Source of the DNA: Paraglaciecola chathamensis S18K6
GTDB lineage: Bacteria; Pseudomonadota; Gammaproteobacteria; Enterobacterales; Alteromonadaceae
Reading direction: 5' to 3'
DNA: 64,000 nt
NCBI GenBank assembly: GCA_000314955.1
Contig: BAEM01000007.1
Location: 248,001 to 312,000 of the forward strand
Part shown: positions 26,739 to 36,304 of the stretch, in pieces
Layout: every line of letters starts with the position of its first letter
Numbering within the stretch: position 1 is the first letter of the stretch
Translations under genes and position numbers: made by a program
Notes under the pieces: model-generated
What the model was told of the DNA's origin: nothing
Database searches by the model: none
What the model saw: the letters and a program-made list of their open reading frames with translations, nothing else

Positions 26739-26956
26739 GATGCTGTCTGTTATCTCAATACTGCATGTATAATTATGTCTAACATATAGTAAAATACCTT
26801 TGATTGCTTGCAACGCCACTCTTTGAATTTTTTCATATTCGAATTTTCTTAGGCAGACTTACAAGGTAGTGTTGATGCAACAAGTCACATAGCAATTGAA
26901 CTTGAATCAGCAGGAATTGTCTCTGCTTTAACCTTACATCCCAAAAAAGCGACTTA

Positions 26957-27367
26957 ATGAAAATAACGTCTTTCCTAACACTCATCCCAGCACTGTTAAC
27001 CGGTTGTGCCAGTTTAATGCCACTAGAAGACGGTTTAACCCCGTTTAAAGGTGAACCTATTAATCACCTTTTCAGCGTTATTGGTTTTCCAGACGATATT
27101 GAATTGATTGATAACGAAATTACATATCGCTATCAAATTACTAAAAATCATACTGATTTAGTAACAGAAACGGAACGAGCCACTGGGCTTGAGGGACAAG
27201 ACCCTCTTATAGCAAAGACCATGATGCAACCTACTCAGGTCAATGTTGAGTGTGAGTTAACGGTGTTCACAGACACCCACAAAACAATTAAACGCTGGCG
27301 TTACAAAGAAGCATACAAAGGTTGCACGCCCTACAGAGAAAAATTGGCTGCCAATATAAAACAGTGA
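26957..27367 (+). CDS. Small predicted lipoprotein, unknown function
   Basis: 136 residues. The signal peptide MKITSFLTLIPALLTGC ends in a lipobox LLTGC with Cys17, followed by ASLMP. The mature part has GEPINHLFSVIGFPDDIELID and a beta-rich middle with YRYQITKNH, then VECELTVF and GCTPYREKLA. Two Cys in the mature part could pair. The pattern resembles small outer-membrane-assembly-type lipoproteins that check ligand or folding, but I do not recognise a family. The ribosome-binding site is weak. It stands alone between the efflux gene and a GGDEF gene. Confidence 0.7.
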   Translation: MKITSFLTLIPALLTGCASLMPLEDGLTPFKGEPINHLFSVIGFPDDIELIDNEITYRYQITKNHTDLVTETERATGLEGQDPLIAKTMMQPTQVNVECELTVFTDTHKTIKRWRYKEAYKGCTPYREKLAANIKQ

Positions 27368-27618
27368 TCTTCACAGCTCGCCCTGCCCCATTCACCAATG
27401 ATGGCGCAACGAACCCTCTGCTGAAAACATACGGATGTACTCACCAATCTTTAAGCAAGGCATCCGTGACTTTAGCGCTTAAATTTAGAACCTGAATTTG
27501 GCACTTTGAAATCAAACTGATTATCCTCGCAAATTGTATCTGGTGAGCTAATCTTACATCGTCAAAGTAAATTCTAGTGGGTTAAAAACGCAGTGAATAG
27601 TGGCTGGATACTTGAAGT

Positions 27619-28638
27619 ATGGGTATGACAGGAAAGGATACGACTGAAATATTGCGCAGACGTATCTTACGTGGTCTGACGCTGATCATCGCCTTTGCAG
27701 CAGCCCTTGTCACGCTGGCAAATGTGCTTAAAGGTTACTGGCTGCTGGCAACACTAGACCTAATGTTATGTCTATTTTGCACTGTTATTGCTTGGCACCA
27801 TCATAAGGGCCATTATCAGCAATGGCACAGTTACGCTGTCATGTTTTTGTATATTCTCGCAAATAGTGTCGTCAGCATGTTTGGAGGCTTATTATCCGGG
27901 TTACCATTTTGGTTACTCACATTTCCTATTCTGCTATACCTACTATTTGGAAAGCGCGTGGGCTTAGTTGGCAGCGCTGCCTTACTGCTTATCGAAGTCA
28001 ATATTTTGTACTTCAATACACAAATTGAAAACACAGATGCTGTTATATCGATACTAATTAATTTCGTCTTGGCTTACATCGTTATCTGGGTTATTTCACA
28101 TAGTTACGAAATGAGCCGCAAAAGTAATGAAAAGAAGCTTGTCAATTTAGCCCTCAGAGACGCGCTCACCCAAACTTATAATCGCCTAGCCTTGCAGGAA
28201 CACTTTAGCCAATACCTAGATAAAGACGATATAAGCGTAGCGCTGCTTGATATCGACGACTTTAAGCAAATTAACGACAGATTTGGCCACGATGTCGGCG
28301 ACTGTGTTTTATTGCAACTAAGCAAACTCGTCCGTAAAACTGTTGGTGATGATCAGGTATACCGTATAGGCGGAGAAGAGTTCGTCGTGTTATTCAAAGA
28401 CTGCACCATGGATAGTCTTGTAAGCATCATTGAAAGCTTGGGTCACACCATACAGCACACACAATTTGGTAACGACACCCTCACTATCAATATCACGATT
28501 AGTATCGGGGTATCAGAAGTACAAGACGGCACGCCTCTCTCCCAGCACTTAAAACAGGCTGATGAACGGCTGTATTGTGCCAAACGAAAAGGTAAGAATC
28601 AGGCAGTGTTTATCTCAACAGCTCCCTCTGTGAAATAA
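27619..28638 (+). CDS. Membrane-bound diguanylate cyclase (GGDEF)
   Basis: Predicted c-di-GMP synthase, 339 residues. About five N-terminal membrane helices (roughly residues 15-165, e.g. GLTLIIAFAAALVTLANVL and FPILLYLLFGKRVGLVG) form a MASE-like sensor, then a GGDEF domain starting at LRDALTQTYNRLAL. The active site is RIGGEEF. The RxxD inhibitory site is not present at the usual place (VGDD), so product inhibition through the I-site is not expected. The start could be ATG 27619 or the ATG two codons later. It shares a terminator region with the convergent pntB. Confidence 0.92.
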   Translation: MGMTGKDTTEILRRRILRGLTLIIAFAAALVTLANVLKGYWLLATLDLMLCLFCTVIAWHHHKGHYQQWHSYAVMFLYILANSVVSMFGGLLSGLPFWLLTFPILLYLLFGKRVGLVGSAALLLIEVNILYFNTQIENTDAVISILINFVLAYIVIWVISHSYEMSRKSNEKKLVNLALRDALTQTYNRLALQEHFSQYLDKDDISVALLDIDDFKQINDRFGHDVGDCVLLQLSKLVRKTVGDDQVYRIGGEEFVVLFKDCTMDSLVSIIESLGHTIQHTQFGNDTLTINITISIGVSEVQDGTPLSQHLKQADERLYCAKRKGKNQAVFISTAPSVK

Positions 28639-28664
28639 AAAAGCCCCTTTAAACAGGGGCTTTC
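28637..28664. terminator. Terminator between GGDEF gene and pntB
   Basis: AAAGCCCCT, 6-base loop, AGGGGCTTT. The better T tract (CTTTTTTATTT) is on the - strand, so it mainly ends the pnt operon and may also end the GGDEF transcript. Confidence 0.88.
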
Positions 28665-28691
28665 AGCAAAGAATAAACTTCCGCGATGTGC

Positions 28692-30077
28692 TTAGTCGTT
28701 AAACTGCTTAACGATATTACCTAGGGTTTCTTTTGCATCACCAAAGATCATTCGCGTGTTCGGTTTAAAGAACAGTGGGTTATCGATACCCGCAAAGCCT
28801 GACGCCATACCACGCTTAAGTACAAACACGTTTTTAGCTAAATCAGCGTTAATTACTGGCATGCCGTAAATTGGGCTGCCTTTCATTTCACGGGCCGCAG
28901 GGTTAACCACGTCGTTAGCGCCAATAACCATAGCCACATCAAAGTTTTCGATACGCTTATTGATATCATCCATTTCAAATAAATGCTCGTACGAAACATC
29001 TGCCTCAGCCAACAATACATTCATGTGGCCTGGCATACGCCCCGCTACAGGATGAATCGCGTAAGCCACTTCGCAGCCGTTATCTTCAAGTTGCAGTTGT
29101 AACTCCTTCATTACGTGCTGTGCTTGAGCAACCGCCATACCGTAACCAGGGATAACCACTACAGACTGCGCTGCTTCTAACACATAAAAAGCATCATCTG
29201 CAGACAGAGGTTTCACTTCGCCTTCAATGACCATGTCAGACTTATGCACTGGCATAAACCCTGAGAACAGAACATTGCTTAACGACCGGTTCATGGCTTT
29301 ACACATGATGTTAGTCAGGATGATGCCGCTCGCGCCCACCAGCGAACCGGCCACAATAAGAATATTATTCTGTAATGCGAAACCAGCAGCACAAGCCGCT
29401 AAACCTGAGTAACTGTTAAGCAACGAAATAACCACTGGCATATCAGCACCACCAATGGGTAGAACTAACATAATACCGAACAGTAAGGATAACGCTAAAG
29501 CAACATACAGCACTTGTGCTGAAGTAAGCGCAATCTCCGGCTGCGCAACAAAGGCGTACCCTGTGGCGATGATAGCTAACACAATAATCACATTAACGAT
29601 GGCTTGCCCACTAAAGGTCACAGCACGCCCAGTGATGCGCTCACTTAGTTTGGCCCATGCAACGATACTTCCCGAGAAAGTCACACCACCAATCAATAGT
29701 GCAAGGAAGGTTACCACCAAGATAAACGCTGTTAACCCAGCACCACTTTGTATAGTAGCCCAAGCAACGAAAACACTGGCTAAACCCCCTACGCCGTTAA
29801 GCAGAGAAACCATTTCAGGCATATCTGTCATTGCGACCAAGCGAGCAGCGAAAAAGCCGACAACGGCCCCCGCCAACATAGCGATGGCAATCCACTGGAA
29901 GTTAACAATGTTGTTATCTAGCAGGGTGACAACAATCGCTAGTAGCATCGCCACAGCTGAGACCAAGTTGCCTTTACGTGCGCTAGAGGGATGCCCCAGT
30001 AACTTTAAGCCAAAAATAAATAAAGCCGCGGAAATTACGTAGGTGAAATTAATCACTAAATCTATATTTGATGTCAT
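28692..30077 (-). CDS. pntB: NAD(P) transhydrogenase subunit beta
   Basis: Proton-translocating transhydrogenase, moving hydride from NADH to NADP+ at the expense of proton motive force. 461 residues, as usual for PntB. The N-terminal membrane part (domain II) has about nine helices; the C-terminal NADP-binding domain III shows VVIPGYGMAVAQAQH, IHPVAGRMPGHMNVLLAEA and VMVIGANDVVNPAA. It is the third gene of pntA1-pntA2-pntB, 12 bases after the small alpha subunit. NADPH made here could support the nearby DEH reductase; this is inference from proximity only. Confidence 0.97.
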   Translation of the reverse strand: MTSNIDLVINFTYVISAALFIFGLKLLGHPSSARKGNLVSAVAMLLAIVVTLLDNNIVNFQWIAIAMLAGAVVGFFAARLVAMTDMPEMVSLLNGVGGLASVFVAWATIQSGAGLTAFILVVTFLALLIGGVTFSGSIVAWAKLSERITGRAVTFSGQAIVNVIIVLAIIATGYAFVAQPEIALTSAQVLYVALALSLLFGIMLVLPIGGADMPVVISLLNSYSGLAACAAGFALQNNILIVAGSLVGASGIILTNIMCKAMNRSLSNVLFSGFMPVHKSDMVIEGEVKPLSADDAFYVLEAAQSVVVIPGYGMAVAQAQHVMKELQLQLEDNGCEVAYAIHPVAGRMPGHMNVLLAEADVSYEHLFEMDDINKRIENFDVAMVIGANDVVNPAAREMKGSPIYGMPVINADLAKNVFVLKRGMASGFAGIDNPLFFKPNTRMIFGDAKETLGNIVKQFND

Positions 30078-30089
30078 ATCTCGTCCCGC

Positions 30090-30374
30090 CTACTTCTTTT
30101 TCTTGAACATGGCTAACATTCTGTCGGTTACCAAATAGCCACCCACAACGTTAATCGTCGCTAGAAACACGGCAAATGCACCTAAGTACATAGCATATTC
30201 ACCCAGCGTCTCATCACCCGCTAAGGCCAATGCACCGACCACTGTTATCCCAGAAATTGCGTTCGCCCCTGACATTAACGGTGTATGCAAAGTAGCAGGC
30301 ACTTTTTGAATTAATTCGAAGCCGACAAAAATCGACAACAATAAAATAAACAGCAAGTATATGGCTTCCATCAC
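30090..30374 (-). CDS. NAD(P) transhydrogenase alpha subunit, membrane part
   Basis: 94 residues with three membrane helices: the N-terminal half of transhydrogenase domain II (QKVPATLHTPLMSGANAISGITVVGAL is the conserved helix pair, split here by my reading). This is the separate pntA2 (pntAB) chain found in Rhodospirillum-type split enzymes, where E. coli has one fused PntA. The start overlaps the stop of the soluble subunit gene by four bases, indicating translational coupling. Confidence 0.93.
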   Translation of the reverse strand: MMEAIYLLFILLLSIFVGFELIQKVPATLHTPLMSGANAISGITVVGALALAGDETLGEYAMYLGAFAVFLATINVVGGYLVTDRMLAMFKKKK

Positions 30375-31540
30375 GCTACCCCGTCGTTTGTAGTTTGTTT
30401 TTGTGCGGCATAAAAATCGCTAATCATCTTGTTAACGACCTTTCCTTGATAGGTAATAATACAACCTGATTGCACCTCATCTTCGATATCCAAAGCGAAG
30501 CGGTTATCGTCTTTTGACCAAAATTCGCTAATCAAATTGTATAAGTTGCTGGCATACATCTGGGTAGCGTGTTTTGCCACCCCGTTTGCCCATGCACCTG
30601 TACCGATCACATTCACGCCATGAATAGTAACTGTTTCTCCCGATACACTGCCTTCAACGTTACCACCTGTTTCTGCCGCCATATCGACAATAACGCTGCC
30701 AGGACGCATTGACGCTATTGTATCTTGCTTGATAAGCACGGGCGGTTTACGACCAAATAGCTGAGCGGTTGTAATTACAATATCTGAATCCGCAATACAT
30801 TTGGCTTGTTCACGCTGCTGTATTTGCATTTGTTCTGGTGTCAGTGCTTGAGCATAACCTTGGCCTGTTTCACCTGTTTCGCCCAAATCAATGTCTAAAA
30901 ACTTCGCACCTAAAGAACGTACTTGCTCAGCAACCACGGTACGTGTATCAAACGCGGTAACACTCGCGCCTAAGCGCTTAGCAGTAGCGATGGCTTGTAA
31001 ACCAGCCACCCCAGCACCAATGATAAATACTTTCGCTGGCTTCAATGTACCCGCGGGCGTCATCATCATAGGGAGTACATTGGCCAGCGTATTCACAGCC
31101 TGCATTACCATGACATATCCGGCCAAACTTGCCTGAGAACTAAGGGCATCCATTTTCTGGCAACGGCTGATTCTAGGGATCATCTCCATGCTGATGCTGG
31201 TCAAGCCTTTACTACAAAGCGTGTCGACAAAATTAGGCTCATTAAATGGGTCAAGGTAACTAACCACTAAAGCATCTTGTTTGACATGAGCAACATCGTC
31301 TTCACTTAATTTATGCAAACTTAAAACGATATCGCCTTGGGCAAGAAGCTCGTCACGCGTTGATGAAACGCTGGCTCCCGCCTCGATGTATTCTTCGTCC
31401 GTTACATGAATGTGCTGACCCAAGCCAGATTCAATCAGTACATCTGCACCCAATAATTTGTATGCCTTTACGTTAACGGGTAAAAGCGAACAACGCTTTT
31501 CGCCCGCTTTCATTTCAGCCGGAAATGCAATAGTAGGCAT
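30371..31540 (-). CDS. NAD(P) transhydrogenase alpha subunit, soluble NAD-binding part
   Basis: Domain I of transhydrogenase, related to alanine dehydrogenase; binds NAD(H). 389 residues. It starts MPTIAFPAEMKAGEKRCSLLP; the Rossmann site is VFIIGAGVAGLQAIATAKRLG, and the mobile-loop region with VDMAAETGGNVEGS is present. The start at ATG 31540 is set by GGAGG 5-6 bases upstream; an upstream ATG at 31585 lacks this. It is the first gene of the three-gene operon. A 7-bp inverted repeat lies about 40 bases before the start. Confidence 0.95.
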   Translation of the reverse strand: MPTIAFPAEMKAGEKRCSLLPVNVKAYKLLGADVLIESGLGQHIHVTDEEYIEAGASVSSTRDELLAQGDIVLSLHKLSEDDVAHVKQDALVVSYLDPFNEPNFVDTLCSKGLTSISMEMIPRISRCQKMDALSSQASLAGYVMVMQAVNTLANVLPMMMTPAGTLKPAKVFIIGAGVAGLQAIATAKRLGASVTAFDTRTVVAEQVRSLGAKFLDIDLGETGETGQGYAQALTPEQMQIQQREQAKCIADSDIVITTAQLFGRKPPVLIKQDTIASMRPGSVIVDMAAETGGNVEGSVSGETVTIHGVNVIGTGAWANGVAKHATQMYASNLYNLISEFWSKDDNRFALDIEDEVQSGCIITYQGKVVNKMISDFYAAQKQTTNDGVA

Positions 31541-31577
31541 AGGCCCCTCCAAAGTTTTGTTACAATTTGACTCACAA

Positions 31578-31598
31578 CAGTGCACAAACTATGCACTG
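31578..31598. promoter_or_regulatory. Operator-like dyad upstream of the pnt operon
   Basis: CAGTGCA, 7-base spacer, TGCACTG, perfect. A further GAGTGCA half-site begins at 31601. It is close enough to the start to be an operator or a leader hairpin. No regulator can be named. Confidence 0.45.
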
Positions 31599-31694
31599 CT
31601 AGAGTGCAAGTTAATAATTCAGTTTAGTTATATAGAATATGTAAAAATCGTTATAAAAACGTAGACTTACATTAATTGCAGTGATGAATGTCAA

Positions 31695-32621
31695 CTATGG
31701 TTGATTAAGTCGCTCAATAAAATCTGACTCAGGGGTGATCGCCCCAGGATACTGAATCACAATAGCCGCTGCTTTTGAGGCTAGACTCACAGCGTGCTCT
31801 ATCTCTTTTCCGGCCAACCTTGCTCCTAGGTAAACACCGTTGAATGAGTCCCCTGCGGAGGTGGTATCTACCACATTTTTCACCGACGCTATGGGCAAGT
31901 GAATAAGGTTACTGCCTAGCTGGCAATAGACGCTGTTAGCACCATTTTTTATGACTAATTCATGAATATCATAAGGTTGGCAAAATTCTAGGATCTCGCT
32001 GAGCTGTGTTAGGTCATAAAGTTGCGCGAAATCATCGATACCTGGAAGTAAGATGTCAGTGAGCTGGTAAGCATAGTGAAATTGCTGTTGAGCTTCTTCT
32101 GGTGACGCCCATAAACGAGGGCGATAGTTAGGATCAAACGCCAGTTTCACCCCACTTTCTTTCAAGCGCTTGAGCATAGCCCAAAACGCGGGGCGGTCAT
32201 CTGAGTGAATAACAGCCAATGAAATGCCTGAGAAGAACACTAGGTCACTGTCGAGCATGGTTTCTATCATGTCGTTGTCGATATAACGCATGATTTGCCT
32301 AGCGGCAGAGTTTTCACGCCAATAAAGGAAGGAGCGTTCTCCATGCTCGTCGGTTTGAACTAAGTAAACCCCAGGGTTTTGCTCACTTTTACGCGTTAGG
32401 TACTGATTATTTAATGAGGCCTGCTCGCAATGCTTGAACAATTTATCACTCACTACGTCACTACCAAGAGCGCTCATAAAGCTCACATCTTGCTCAGGAA
32501 AGGCGCGCTTTTGATAAACAGCAGTATTGTAGGCATCACCAGCAAATGATTGATGCATTACCCCATTTTTTCCTTCGCGCAATTCCAACATGCACTCACC
32601 AATCAACACTACTTTTTGCAT
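31695..32621 (-). CDS. kdgK: 2-keto-3-deoxygluconate kinase
   Basis: PfkB-family kinase converting KDG to KDPG with ATP. 308 residues. Conserved start VVLIGECMLELREG with the substrate loop GDAYNTAVYQKR; the C-terminal PfkB signature DTTSAGDSFNGVYLGARLAG contains the catalytic Asp. It follows the MFS gene by 65 bases and ends the PL6-MFS-kdgK series. It receives KDG from both DEH reduction and mannonate dehydration. KDPG aldolase (eda) is not in this window. Confidence 0.94.
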   Translation of the reverse strand: MQKVVLIGECMLELREGKNGVMHQSFAGDAYNTAVYQKRAFPEQDVSFMSALGSDVVSDKLFKHCEQASLNNQYLTRKSEQNPGVYLVQTDEHGERSFLYWRENSAARQIMRYIDNDMIETMLDSDLVFFSGISLAVIHSDDRPAFWAMLKRLKESGVKLAFDPNYRPRLWASPEEAQQQFHYAYQLTDILLPGIDDFAQLYDLTQLSEILEFCQPYDIHELVIKNGANSVYCQLGSNLIHLPIASVKNVVDTTSAGDSFNGVYLGARLAGKEIEHAVSLASKAAAIVIQYPGAITPESDFIERLNQP

Positions 32622-32686
32622 AAAACACCCTGGATATAAGAGATTAATAAAGCACTCGATGCTTTAACTAATATAAATTGAATAAC

Positions 32687-33982
32687 TTATTTTTTACTTT
32701 TTAGCGGCTCTATTTTAGGGCAAAGGAATAAGATACTTAGCATTACAATAGTGGCCAGAGCAGCGCCAAGAATGAATACATTATGGTAGTTTGCACCAGC
32801 AGTCAGAATTGGAACTATCGCTGTTAAACCTGCTGCTGAAAACTTAGCTGCCATACCCGAGAAACCAGCTAACGAGCCAACGCTACCTTTACCTAACATA
32901 TCGCTTGGTAATGTCTGGATGCTACCAATTGAAGTTTGGAAACCAAATAATATAGCGGCCATAATAAGAACCGCAGAGTTGGCACTACCTGGGTTAGCTA
33001 GCATCAATAATGCTGGCAGCATTATAAGACACCCAAGCACGATTACGGTTTTACGTGTTTTATTCACACTCCAACCGGCTTTAATTCTGTTTTGAGATAG
33101 TAAACCGCCAAACCAAGCCCCGAACATAGCGCCTACATAAGGAACCCACCCTATGATTGCTAAGCCTTTAACATCCATATTATAAACTTCTACTAAGTAG
33201 GTCGGTATCCAAACAATAAACAACCACCAAATTGGGTCAATTGCGGCAGTCGCAATAATTACGCCCCAGCTTTCTTTTCGACCTAACATTTCACCATAGC
33301 TTGGTACATATTCATCTACTTCGCCGGTCTCGTTACTAACAGATTTTTGGCCTGACAAGATATAGTCCCGCTCCTCGTCAGTTATCCAAGGATGCTTTAT
33401 AGGTGGTGCTTTGACTAGTACTAACCATGGAATTAACCATAAAAGTCCGATTAAACCTATGAGTACAAAAATAACCTTCCAACTGAAGAATAATGCTAAG
33501 TAAGCAATTAATGGAACAGAAATAATACCGCCGATTGCTGCCCCCGAGTTGAAAATACCTTGTGCTAGCGCACGCTCTTTACTTGGAAACCATTCGGCAT
33601 TAGCTTTTGCAGCTCCAGGCCAATTTCCAGCTTCCGCTATACCGAGAATTGAACGGAAAAAACTAAACGTTAAAACTCCTTGAGCAAAAGCATGTAATGC
33701 AGTGGCCAAAGACCAGACCCCAATAGACAAAACAAACCCTAATCGGGTACCAATCCAGTCAAATATTTTACCGAAAACGGCCTGACCTATTGCATAAGAG
33801 AATAAAAATACTACGCTTACTGTCCCTAAAACCTGTTTAAGTTCATCGGCGTTTTTCTCTGGATAAATTTCACTACCCATATAAGGCCATAGAACACTAA
33901 GTGCTTGACGGTCAATGTAATTAATCACTGTTGCCAATGCGATTAAAGCAATAACCCACCAACGTAAATTTTTCATTTTCAT
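32687..33982 (-). CDS. MFS transporter, hexuronate/uronate type
   Basis: Twelve-helix major facilitator of the anion:cation symporter branch (ExuT/GudP-like). The first helix reads WWVIALIALATVINYIDRQALSVLWP, with NYIDR typical of the family, followed by GQAVFGKIFDWIGTRLGF (motif A) and GIAEAGNWPGAAKANAEWF. The start is taken as ATG 33982, 9 bases after AAGAG; ATG 33976 and an upstream ATG at 34012 are alternatives. It sits between the PL6 lyase and kdgK, so it probably carries unsaturated uronate/DEH or small uronates from the periplasm into the cytoplasm. Confidence 0.9.
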   Translation of the reverse strand: MKMKNLRWWVIALIALATVINYIDRQALSVLWPYMGSEIYPEKNADELKQVLGTVSVVFLFSYAIGQAVFGKIFDWIGTRLGFVLSIGVWSLATALHAFAQGVLTFSFFRSILGIAEAGNWPGAAKANAEWFPSKERALAQGIFNSGAAIGGIISVPLIAYLALFFSWKVIFVLIGLIGLLWLIPWLVLVKAPPIKHPWITDEERDYILSGQKSVSNETGEVDEYVPSYGEMLGRKESWGVIIATAAIDPIWWLFIVWIPTYLVEVYNMDVKGLAIIGWVPYVGAMFGAWFGGLLSQNRIKAGWSVNKTRKTVIVLGCLIMLPALLMLANPGSANSAVLIMAAILFGFQTSIGSIQTLPSDMLGKGSVGSLAGFSGMAAKFSAAGLTAIVPILTAGANYHNVFILGAALATIVMLSILFLCPKIEPLKSKK

Positions 33983-34039
33983 ATTTTTATACTCTTGTTT
34001 GTCTAACGTCATTATTAGACCAAAAAACGCATTTAGTGA

Positions 34040-36304
34040 TTAAAGGACTGTATTGCCGCTTATTGTTGTCGTTGCCCCACTAAGTGGAAATAAATCTCTA
34101 ACAACAGGTTCCGGCGTTCCCTCAAACACATTACCGGTCACCCAAGTTTTAGGCTCACCTACGGTGAGTTCAAAAATGATAGGCGCTGAATTGTTAAATT
34201 CATTCGTCGTCATTTTATTCACCTGAGTGCCATGTAAAATTAAACTCGCAGCGCTTTTATTCCGTTTACCTTTGCCAACCTCGTTGAAGATATTGTTGTT
34301 CATTACAACATGAGGCCCAAAAGTGCTTTCATCTGTACCGCCTCGGTATACTTTAGCGATCGCACCTTGAAGATCGCTAACGTTCGAGTTTTCAATCGTC
34401 AGGTATTCCACGTTATAAATCCCCAAGTCGTCAGTTTCTTTATTCAAGCGAAACAAGTCACCCGTTATGTGTTTAAACTGGCTGTCTTGCACCTCAATAT
34501 AGTCGGCAAAACTGCGATTGCCTGCATCGAAAAAGTGGTAAGAGTGATTAATATCTAAGTTCTCAAACGTGCTGTTTTTAATCGCTAATCGATAATTGCG
34601 CTGCATCGGCAAACGCGTGGTACGAATGAGTGTGTTGCCTGCAGCATCAGGTGCATTGGTGGCATCAACGTAGACCCCATCTAAAGTCAAATTGCCTTTG
34701 TTGTTAATTTCAATCAAGGTAGAGCGCTGAGGGAAAATCACAGCCGAGCCTTTTTCTTGCGCGCGGATAGTTAAGGTTTTATCTAAGCTCAGAATTTTTG
34801 AAACCCAGTATTCACCTGCTTGTAATACCAAAACATCGCCCGTTTCAGCTGAAGCAATAGCGTCAAACAAGGTGTTGTCGCCGGGCGATACAGCGATATG
34901 CTTACCTGAGCCAAAGGCCACATCAGGCTCAACTTTCGGGTACCAGCTAACGCCGACTTCATCCTTACCAATAGGCTCGAGCTGTGTGCTGACACCGTAC
35001 TTTTGCTGTGTCTTAGCTTCGGGGTATAACAAACCATTGTCATGACGCTGCATTGTAATATCCGCTTGCTCGAAGCCTTTGTTGATGCTCGGCTTAGCGT
35101 CTTGATTTAGTAAGTTGTCCTTAAATTTTATTCCGCTGATATCATCAAAAGCGGTTATTCCATCTGTGCCCTGGTCATTCACGATCAAGTTGTTGTTCAT
35201 GTTAGAGTTAATCGGCGCAGCAGAGCGCTCTTTATCACTGCCAGCTGCAAACTGTATATGCTCTACATTCACCAAGGTATTGTTTTCAATTAGTGCATTA
35301 TCTACTTGATGATAACGGTTAATTTTTGAGTTAGGCACGCCGTTCATTACGGTTAGCCCACTGCCAAAACGATAACCGGTCAAACCTTCTAGGTAGTTAT
35401 TACGAATAATTTGATCTCGATTAATCACTCGAATCCCGCCGGTGTGATCAACGCCATTGCCGAAGAAGACATTATTTTCAACGATATTGCCGTTGCCGTG
35501 TCTTAGGGTGAGGGTGCCGCGTGATTCAAAGAACACATTATTGCGGATACTGTTTTTGCCGGATTTATTAGAAATAATCTCTACTTCGCCGTTACAACGG
35601 TCAAAGTAGTTATTCTCGACCAAGGTAAAAGAGTCTGTGAGAGAATGATGACTGGTGCCTATACGCAGTGTCTCGCCACCATTGGAGCCTAAAATGGGTC
35701 TCGGTCCAAAATAATTGTGATCGATTCGATGATGATTCTGCTGGCTAGATTCTGTTGTCAAGCGCACAGCCATCGTCACGCCTTTGTTACGCTTACCAAC
35801 CAAGTGATTATGATCAAAACGATTGTGCCGTCCATACACCATGACCCAACTGTCTTGCTCAAATTTTTCTGGGTTACTGAAATTATCAATCACCACTTGC
35901 GTCACTCGACTGTGACTTGCCAGCACATCTTTATTCCGACGAAATGCAATCACTTCCCCTGTGGGGGTGTAACCATCTTTAAACACCAAACCGCTAACGA
36001 TGAGATGTTCACCCGCTAAGCGCAGATTCGATTGTCCCGTAAGAAAGACTTTACCCGGTGTTTGACCGCGCAGGGTAATTGGTTTGTTCTCGTTTCCTTT
36101 TGCCTCGAACAAAACTTCGAAATCGCGCCACGTACCATTAGCTAAGATGATGTCGTCGCCCGGTTTTGCTTTTTTTAGCGCCTGGTCGTAGGCTTCTGGT
36201 GTCTTAACAAGCAAGTCAGCTGCATACGCATTGCCATAAGCAAGAAGCGCAAGTGATAAATAGACCGGACGAGCCAAAGAAGATAATTGAAAATTCGCGC
36301 GCAT
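34040..36304 (-). CDS. PL6 family alginate lyase, two beta-helix domains
   Basis: Chondroitinase B/alginate lyase family 6. About 754 residues from the signal peptide start (MRANFQLSSLARPVYLSLAL...AYA). The N-terminal parallel beta-helix carries the family segment NGGETLRIGTSHHS with the catalytic Arg, preceded by KRNKGVTMAVR, probably with Lys/Arg of the active site. A second beta-helix region begins near VSPGDNTLFDAIASAE, as in the two-domain AlyGC of Glaciecola, an exolytic polyguluronate lyase. The start at ATG 36304 is preferred because the signal peptide begins there; in-frame ATGs lie 14 and 16 codons upstream. It is the first gene of PL6-MFS-kdgK and divergent from the GntR gene. Confidence 0.93.
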   Translation of the reverse strand: MRANFQLSSLARPVYLSLALLAYGNAYAADLLVKTPEAYDQALKKAKPGDDIILANGTWRDFEVLFEAKGNENKPITLRGQTPGKVFLTGQSNLRLAGEHLIVSGLVFKDGYTPTGEVIAFRRNKDVLASHSRVTQVVIDNFSNPEKFEQDSWVMVYGRHNRFDHNHLVGKRNKGVTMAVRLTTESSQQNHHRIDHNYFGPRPILGSNGGETLRIGTSHHSLTDSFTLVENNYFDRCNGEVEIISNKSGKNSIRNNVFFESRGTLTLRHGNGNIVENNVFFGNGVDHTGGIRVINRDQIIRNNYLEGLTGYRFGSGLTVMNGVPNSKINRYHQVDNALIENNTLVNVEHIQFAAGSDKERSAAPINSNMNNNLIVNDQGTDGITAFDDISGIKFKDNLLNQDAKPSINKGFEQADITMQRHDNGLLYPEAKTQQKYGVSTQLEPIGKDEVGVSWYPKVEPDVAFGSGKHIAVSPGDNTLFDAIASAETGDVLVLQAGEYWVSKILSLDKTLTIRAQEKGSAVIFPQRSTLIEINNKGNLTLDGVYVDATNAPDAAGNTLIRTTRLPMQRNYRLAIKNSTFENLDINHSYHFFDAGNRSFADYIEVQDSQFKHITGDLFRLNKETDDLGIYNVEYLTIENSNVSDLQGAIAKVYRGGTDESTFGPHVVMNNNIFNEVGKGKRNKSAASLILHGTQVNKMTTNEFNNSAPIIFELTVGEPKTWVTGNVFEGTPEPVVRDLFPLSGATTTISGNTVL

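Noticed and set aside
29455-30042. 195-residue open frame on the + strand
   Set aside because: Antisense to pntB; Thr/Ala/Pro-rich translation is typical of a shadow of a hydrophobic protein.
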